DNA from: JBCBSS01 sp039819065
GTDB lineage: Bacteria; Bacteroidota; Bacteroidia; Cytophagales; Cyclobacteriaceae
NCBI GenBank assembly: GCA_039819065.1
Contig: JBCBSS010000011.1
Coordinates: 1 to 64,000 of the forward strand
Reading direction: 5' to 3'
DNA: 64,000 nt
Of this stretch, positions 59,671 through 64,000 are shown piece after piece. Positions within the stretch are counted from its first letter, which is position 1, and every line of letters begins with the position of its first letter. Position numbers and translations under genes: made by a program. Under the pieces are notes generated by a model. The model saw only the letters and a program-made list of their open reading frames with translations, was not told the DNA's origin and searched no databases.

Positions 59671-59685
59671 GTATCATGAACAATA

Positions 59686-62151
59686 TCAAAAATCAAAATG
59701 TCCCCCACAGAGGTGATCTGTACCAATAGGTGAGCCTGCAGGAGGGGTCAAGGCTTGTTGCGCCTCATATTCTTCTGGATCATCCAGAAATTGCTCGATC
59801 TTTCTGTCGAGATAGAAAAAGTGTGCTCTTTGATTAGAGGTATTAATTTTAGAATTCATCCAATCCCTCAATTGATCTAGCGCATAAGTAGCAATCGCTT
59901 TGGTTTGCGAGGATGAACCTCTGCTTGAAGCCAGGTTAATCAGGTGTTCTACCACCACAACATTGACTGTTCTTTGGATTTCCCCATGATAGCCAGACTC
60001 ATTCTTCAATTTTATCGTACTATTGAGCACTTTGTTAATAACACCTTCAAGGCTTGGTTGTGCACTATTGCGAGCATTGTACTCCACCAGACGATTAGCT
60101 TTGGCTGGATTAAGCAAAAGTCCCATGCTAAAATCGGCTGCACTTTCCGCAGCTCCCAATGCATCAAAAGTAAGCCCGGTGCGAATGCCAATCACTTCAC
60201 GCGTTCTACCATAGCCTAAAGGGCGTGGAGGAATCATCTGCAATACAGACTCAGGCAGAGCCAACGCATTCGGTGTGACCGTACTCAATACTGAATTGAG
60301 CGCTTTCATTTGCTCATCCTCCGGCACCATTTCGGTAATGAGCTGACCATCGCCACGCATAGCGTATCGGTAATTCAAGCCGCCCACCACCTTCACTGCA
60401 GCCTCCGTTTGATATCGATGGAAGAAATAGATAGGCGCCAGCACTTCTTCTAAAGTAGCCATAGGCATGCCTTTTCTAATGTTCTTTTCACCAAATTGCC
60501 TTAATGCAAGTGCTCTCACCTTCATTACATGATCTAGCTCTTCCGTAATGTTTTTGCCATTGTCCCACAAGTGGGCATGAGGGTGTGCTCCGCTTTGAGG
60601 GCGTGCATCCTGATCAGATAGAAAAGTAAGGCCTTCTTTGAGGCTCTTTTGAATGATGTTTTCAAGCCCTTCGGCTTCATCTACACCCTCTGCAAAGTCT
60701 TGATAGCCGAAAGCAATGGCCACTTTGTCCCACGCACCGATCTTATCATCATAAGCATCTGAAAGATCTATTTTACCATTAGTGATTTTAACTAGAGGGT
60801 GTGGGTAATCCATTACCGAGGCGCGCCCTTCTGTACTGGAAGCATAGCTATGGGCTAAACCTAAAGTATGCCCTACTTCATGAGCAGAAAGTTGTCTCAA
60901 ACGTGCTAATGCCATTTCCGCCATCTCCTTAGGTACTTCTGTACCGTTCTCATAAGGCGCTAATAAGCCTTCGGCAATCAGAAAATCCTGACGTACTCTC
61001 AAGGAGCCCAAACTCACATGGCCTTTAATGATCTCACCCGTTCTCGGGTCACGCACCGATGCTCCATAAGACCAGCCTCGTGTAGAGCGGTGTACCCATT
61101 GGATGACATTATAACGCACATCCATAGGATCTGCACCTTCAGGTAAAAGCTCCACTTGAAAGGCATTTTTGTATCCGGCCGCTTCAAAAGCCTGATTCCA
61201 CCACCGTGCTCCGTCTATTAGAGCAGAACGTATAGGTTCTGGCGCACCTCGATCCAAGTAATAGATGATGGGCTCAACTGCCTCACTGACCGCAGCGGAA
61301 GGGTCTTTCTTTTTTAACCTATGTCTAGAAATAAACCGTTTCATGATAGGCTCACTAATTGGGGTAGCGTAGTCCATATAAGAAATACTGAAATAGCCAG
61401 CTCTGGGGTCAAACACACGTGGTGTATACTCATCATCAGGAAGTTTGATAAACGAATGATGCTGCCTAACAGTAACATTGGCGGGAGTTGGTGTTACGCT
61501 GCGGATATATCTTCCGGCAGGGGTGCCGGTAAAAGTAAGTGTCACATCAAATTCAGTGTTTTCAGGAAAGTTCTTGGTCTGAGGCAGGTAAAACGCCGAT
61601 CGGGATTTATCCAATTTATAATTGCCCTGATTAGTCCTTCTTAATGTTGACGCCACACCATGCGCATCTTGCATAAAGAAGTTAGTTGCGTCCACAGTGA
61701 CTGACCCTCCAGATTCAGAGGTAATAGTAAAACCAAAGAGAACTGATTCTGCAAAAGCCTCTTTTACAGCCCTACGCTCATCTGCATTATCACTGATGGC
61801 TCGATACTGGTAATTCGGTTGCACCAGTAACACCTTTGGCCCTCGCCTTTCGAACTTCACCACTCGGGTATTGCCTAGTTGCCCACGGTCCAGGCCTATA
61901 TCATTCGATCCCACCCCTGCGGAAAGGGAGTTAACATATAGAAATTCCGTATCGAGTTTATCAATTTCGAGGAAAATCTTGTCCTGCTTTCCGTCATAGT
62001 AAAAGTTGAAATACCCTTCGTATTTTTTCCTGGTATCGACCGGCTTGGCCGATTGATTAGCCTGTGATCTCTTTCTTTGAGAAAAACCTGGCGCTATCGA
62101 TAGATGCAACGCGGCAAGAATGAAAAGTAGCAGAGTTAGTTTTCGGCCCAT
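59686..62151 (-). CDS. Exported zinc metalloprotease (DUF5117/DUF4953 type)
   Basis: 821 residues with a signal peptide (LLLFILAALHLSIAPGFSQ). The metzincin signature HEVGHTLGLAH lies near residue 420, followed by the Met-turn candidate SVMDYPHP. The N-terminal ~300 residues (DKIFLEIDKLDTEFLYVNSL) match the DUF5117/5118 prodomain region of large Bacteroidota metalloproteases. It acts in the periplasm or outside the cell, probably on proteins. It is monocistronic. Confidence 0.9.
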   Translation of the reverse strand: MGRKLTLLLFILAALHLSIAPGFSQRKRSQANQSAKPVDTRKKYEGYFNFYYDGKQDKIFLEIDKLDTEFLYVNSLSAGVGSNDIGLDRGQLGNTRVVKFERRGPKVLLVQPNYQYRAISDNADERRAVKEAFAESVLFGFTITSESGGSVTVDATNFFMQDAHGVASTLRRTNQGNYKLDKSRSAFYLPQTKNFPENTEFDVTLTFTGTPAGRYIRSVTPTPANVTVRQHHSFIKLPDDEYTPRVFDPRAGYFSISYMDYATPISEPIMKRFISRHRLKKKDPSAAVSEAVEPIIYYLDRGAPEPIRSALIDGARWWNQAFEAAGYKNAFQVELLPEGADPMDVRYNVIQWVHRSTRGWSYGASVRDPRTGEIIKGHVSLGSLRVRQDFLIAEGLLAPYENGTEVPKEMAEMALARLRQLSAHEVGHTLGLAHSYASSTEGRASVMDYPHPLVKITNGKIDLSDAYDDKIGAWDKVAIAFGYQDFAEGVDEAEGLENIIQKSLKEGLTFLSDQDARPQSGAHPHAHLWDNGKNITEELDHVMKVRALALRQFGEKNIRKGMPMATLEEVLAPIYFFHRYQTEAAVKVVGGLNYRYAMRGDGQLITEMVPEDEQMKALNSVLSTVTPNALALPESVLQMIPPRPLGYGRTREVIGIRTGLTFDALGAAESAADFSMGLLLNPAKANRLVEYNARNSAQPSLEGVINKVLNSTIKLKNESGYHGEIQRTVNVVVVEHLINLASSRGSSSQTKAIATYALDQLRDWMNSKINTSNQRAHFFYLDRKIEQFLDDPEEYEAQQALTPPAGSPIGTDHLCGGHFDF

Positions 62152-62264
62152 AGGTAATCACGTTTGGTTTTGGTATTTGTGTTAAAGCTATCAATTATTG
62201 AAGCAGTATTCAACTTGATTTATGTTGAGAGGCGAGAACGTAAAGCACACATCATTCTCTTCAA

Positions 62265-62850
62265 GTCACCCTGAAAGGGTCTTATTGGACACTAGCAGAA
62301 TAGAAATGTCGATAGATGCACGTAGTAGCTATCTCTAACGGTGCCTACTTGCGCTTCAGGACTTTTCTTGTTCAAAACAAAATGTAGCCTCTAGCTGCTA
62401 TCGTACTCGATGCCAATGAGTTCCTTTCAGGAGGACAGCGCTGTTATAGTATACCGTTCTCAATACGTCACCCTGAAAGGGCCTTATTAGACATACGGAG
62501 GCTTGGAGTGGTAATAGATACATTTGGCAGTTATCTCAAACTAAGCTCTTCAGGACATTTTATATTCAAAACAAAATGCAGCCTCTAGCTGCTATTATGC
62601 TCGACGCCAATAGGTTCCTTTCAGGAGGACGGTGCTGTATAGTATACCGTTCTCAACTAGTCACTCTGAAAGAGTCTTATTGGACACTAGCAGAATAGGA
62701 ATGTCAAAGATACCTGTAGTAGCTATCTCTAATGGAGCTTCTTCGCGCTTCGGGACTGTTCATATTCTAAACAAAATGAAGCCTCTAGTTGCTATCGTAC
62801 TCGACGCCAATGAGTTCTCTTCCCGAGGACACATGGCATTCGGTAAGCAA
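62265..62850. repeat. Three tandem noncoding repeats of about 195-200 bp
   Basis: The units begin at 62265, 62467 and 62660 with GTCACCCTGAAAGG or a variant. Each contains AGAGTCTTATTGGACAC-type, AGCTATCTC, TTCAAAACAAAATG and GCCTCTAGCTGCTAT segments, and ends with a GTTCCTTTCAGGAGGAC-type block. The leading CCTGAAAGG and the trailing CCTTTCAGG of a unit are complementary, so each unit could fold into a long stem. Indels between units shift every reading frame, and the 84-codon ORF in unit 3 is not kept in units 1 and 2. The ~790-bp gap holds no gene. Confidence 0.8.
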
Positions 62851-62856
62851 TTACTG

Positions 62857-62873
62857 TTAACTATCGTAGTTAA
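62857..62873. promoter_or_regulatory. Dyad upstream of the ECF sigma gene
   Basis: The perfect inverted repeat TTAACTA-tcg-TAGTTAA lies 69 bp before the sigma-factor ATG, directly after the tandem repeats. It could be an operator; the function is inferred from position only. Confidence 0.35.
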
Positions 62874-62941
62874 AGGCGCTTTTTAAAGTTTTTTAAAAAA
62901 ATTTTCGAAAGTTTGTGACTTAAAAGCATCCCGCGGATTAT

Positions 62942-63547
62942 ATGGATGAACTATTCAACTTGTTGCCCTTGAAGATCAGCAATCACATGAGCGAGGATGC
63001 TATCAAGGCTGAGCAGGAAATCGTGCAGGCGGCGAAACGGAATGCGAAGGCTTTTGGTAAACTTTACGATAAGTATTTTGAAGGCATCTTCAGCTTCGTT
63101 TATAGAAGAACTGACGACGAAGATATCGCTGCGGACTTGACTTCGCAGACGTTTTTCAAAGCACTTCAGAATATAAAGAAGTATGAGTTCAGGGGACTGC
63201 CTTTTTCCGCATGGCTATATAGAATAGCCAGCAATGAGGTGAATAAGCATTATAGAAAGACAGATACTAAGGCGCTCTTCAGTGTAGAAGAAGGAAGGGT
63301 ATTGGAGATCATGGCAGAGTCGGTGGAGAATGCAGATGAAGAGCAGCTACAGCTGTTGGTAAAGCTCCTCAAAGAGCTTCCAACGGCTATGGTAGAAGTA
63401 TTGGAATTACGCTTTTTCGAAGGAAAAAGCTTCAAGGAAATTGCGTATATTTTAGAAATAACGGAAAGTGGTGCCAAAATGCGTACTTACAGGGCTATTG
63501 AGGCACTAAAGAAAAACTTTAAAATCAAACAGCAGGAGAATGAGTAA
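62942..63547 (+). CDS. ECF RNA polymerase sigma factor
   Basis: 201 residues (an ATG at 62987 is an alternative start). Region 2 contains FGKLYDKYFEGIFSFVYRRT and DIAADLTSQTFFKALQNIKK; region 4 contains LRFFEGKSFKEIAYILEITE and GAKMRTYRAIEALKK. This is a classic envelope-stress or transport-type ECF factor. It overlaps a small membrane-protein gene by eight bases, the place where an anti-sigma factor is often encoded. Confidence 0.9.
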   Translation: MDELFNLLPLKISNHMSEDAIKAEQEIVQAAKRNAKAFGKLYDKYFEGIFSFVYRRTDDEDIAADLTSQTFFKALQNIKKYEFRGLPFSAWLYRIASNEVNKHYRKTDTKALFSVEEGRVLEIMAESVENADEEQLQLLVKLLKELPTAMVEVLELRFFEGKSFKEIAYILEITESGAKMRTYRAIEALKKNFKIKQQENE

Positions 63548-63731
63548 CCACGATATACGGCTCAGGAGAAGAATGATGACCTCGAGGCGTATCGAAAGGC
63601 ATAAGAACTACAGCGAGCTGATGCGCAAGCACAAGCGGTCGAATAGCCGTCGTTTGCTTCGCATAGTGAGTTACCTTGCCTTTATCGTAGGTATGATGGT
63701 CATCATCTACTACGCTTTTGAGAATCTCTGA
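63540..63731 (+). CDS. Small membrane protein overlapping the sigma gene (possible anti-sigma or partner)
   Basis: 63 residues. The first ~40 are strongly basic (DIRLRRRMMTSRRIERHKNY), followed by one membrane helix (IVSYLAFIVGMMVIIYYAF). It lacks a recognisable anti-sigma domain and zinc-binding motif, but its overlap with the sigma gene suggests a regulatory role. Confidence in the function is low. Confidence 0.6.
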   Translation: MSNHDIRLRRRMMTSRRIERHKNYSELMRKHKRSNSRRLLRIVSYLAFIVGMMVIIYYAFENL

Positions 63732-63828
63732 AGCTAGAACTACTCCCACTATTTGATACCAAAAGATTAAAGAATAACCTGGCCGGGTGTTTTTTATAAA
63801 TCGTTTTTTCAATTAAACACAAGAAGTA

Positions 63829-64000
63829 ATGGAAGCGAAAAAAACGCCCAAAGCGGACTTGCGACGCAAGTCCGGTCTTTATTTCAATCTTGGATTAGTC
63901 ATTGCCATCGCCTTGACTATTAGCGCTTTCGAATGGAAGAGCTATAACTACACTGCATTAGTAGACTTCAGTGGTGAAGAAATTACAGATGATGTCATCA
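63829..64000 (+). CDS. Energy transducer TonB, N-terminal part (continues beyond window)
   Basis: 57 codons are visible. MEAKKTPKADLRRKSGLYFN, a membrane helix (LGLVIAIALTISAFEW) and KSYNYTALVDF match the start of Bacteroidota TonB proteins. TonB links the proton motive force to outer-membrane receptors together with ExbB/ExbD. It lies 97 bp downstream of the small membrane protein gene. Confidence 0.75.
   Translation, partial: MEAKKTPKADLRRKSGLYFNLGLVIAIALTISAFEWKSYNYTALVDFSGEEITDDVI

Noticed and set aside
62632..62886. 84-codon ORF in the third tandem repeat
   Set aside because: The reading frame is broken by indels and stops in the other two repeat units, so the repeat is noncoding.
63760..63800. 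Possible terminator before the TonB gene (CTGGCCGGG then T-run)
   Set aside because: The stem is only three to four pairs with almost no loop.
1..64000. tRNA, rRNA, CRISPR array, complete insertion sequence, prophage or origin
   Set aside because: None was recognised by eye: no cloverleaf with conserved T-loop, no regular spacer array, no transposase or integrase, and no DnaA-box cluster.

Overview
The window looks like a chromosomal segment of a Bacteroidota bacterium, most likely order Cytophagales (Roseivirga/Fulvivirga-like). The lineage is inferred from gene content: two LytS/LytTR two-component pairs, a DUF5916 outer-membrane protein, many small SpII lipoproteins, a TonB start next to an ECF sigma factor, a pinensin-type GG-leader peptide, and TAnnTTTG-type promoter elements. 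No rRNA, tRNA, CRISPR array, complete IS element or prophage was seen. Genes sit in short operons on both strands, separated by spacers rich in dispersed palindromic repeats.

Layout. 1-9 kb: a truncated outer-membrane gene coupled to a lipoprotein, small hypotheticals, an XRE regulator, a TPR lipoprotein, a ParDE-type toxin-antitoxin pair bracketed by two copies of a tiny lipoprotein gene, and an acyl-CoA synthetase. 9-19 kb: the first LytS/LytTR pair, a ceramidase-like (CREST) membrane hydrolase, an MFS exporter, a uracil-DNA-glycosylase-like protein, a cupin, a DnaJ-domain membrane protein and an ABC-2 exporter. 19.9-24.1 kb: a five-gene redox operon (Rieske + glutamate-synthase-like FMN enzyme, two small membrane proteins, a ferric-reductase-like membrane protein with its own Rieske domain, and a membrane-anchored Cys-motif protein), then a HAD-like gene broken by an in-frame TAG. 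25-33 kb: DUF5916 protein, DUF1761/DUF4287 genes with a gene remnant, and a second LytS/LytTR pair followed by a repeat protein. 33.7-52.7 kb: mostly minus-strand accessory genes, including SDR, Crp/Fnr, RNase H-like, RidA, TPR proteins, a zincin-TPR protein, cyanophycinase-like peptidase, PLA2-like lipoprotein, polysaccharide deacetylase, an ECF sigma/DGPF pair and an orphan lanthipeptide-like precursor. 52.9-64 kb: a Clp-type AAA+ ATPase fused to a release-factor-like body, IspH, an ACT-domain pair, a large zinc metalloprotease, a noncoding tandem-repeat tract, an ECF sigma factor with a tiny membrane partner, and the start of a TonB gene.

The most unusual item is the AAA+ protein at 52942-55587. 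Its second ATPase module is ClpC-like and carries an IGF loop of the kind that docks ClpP. Its last ~230 residues resemble release factor 2 with both the stop-codon-reading tripeptide and the GGQ peptide-release domain missing. This suggests an unfoldase directed to ribosomes. The redox operon and the orphan lanthipeptide-like precursor are the next strongest leads. All identifications come from reading motifs by eye; no database search was run.
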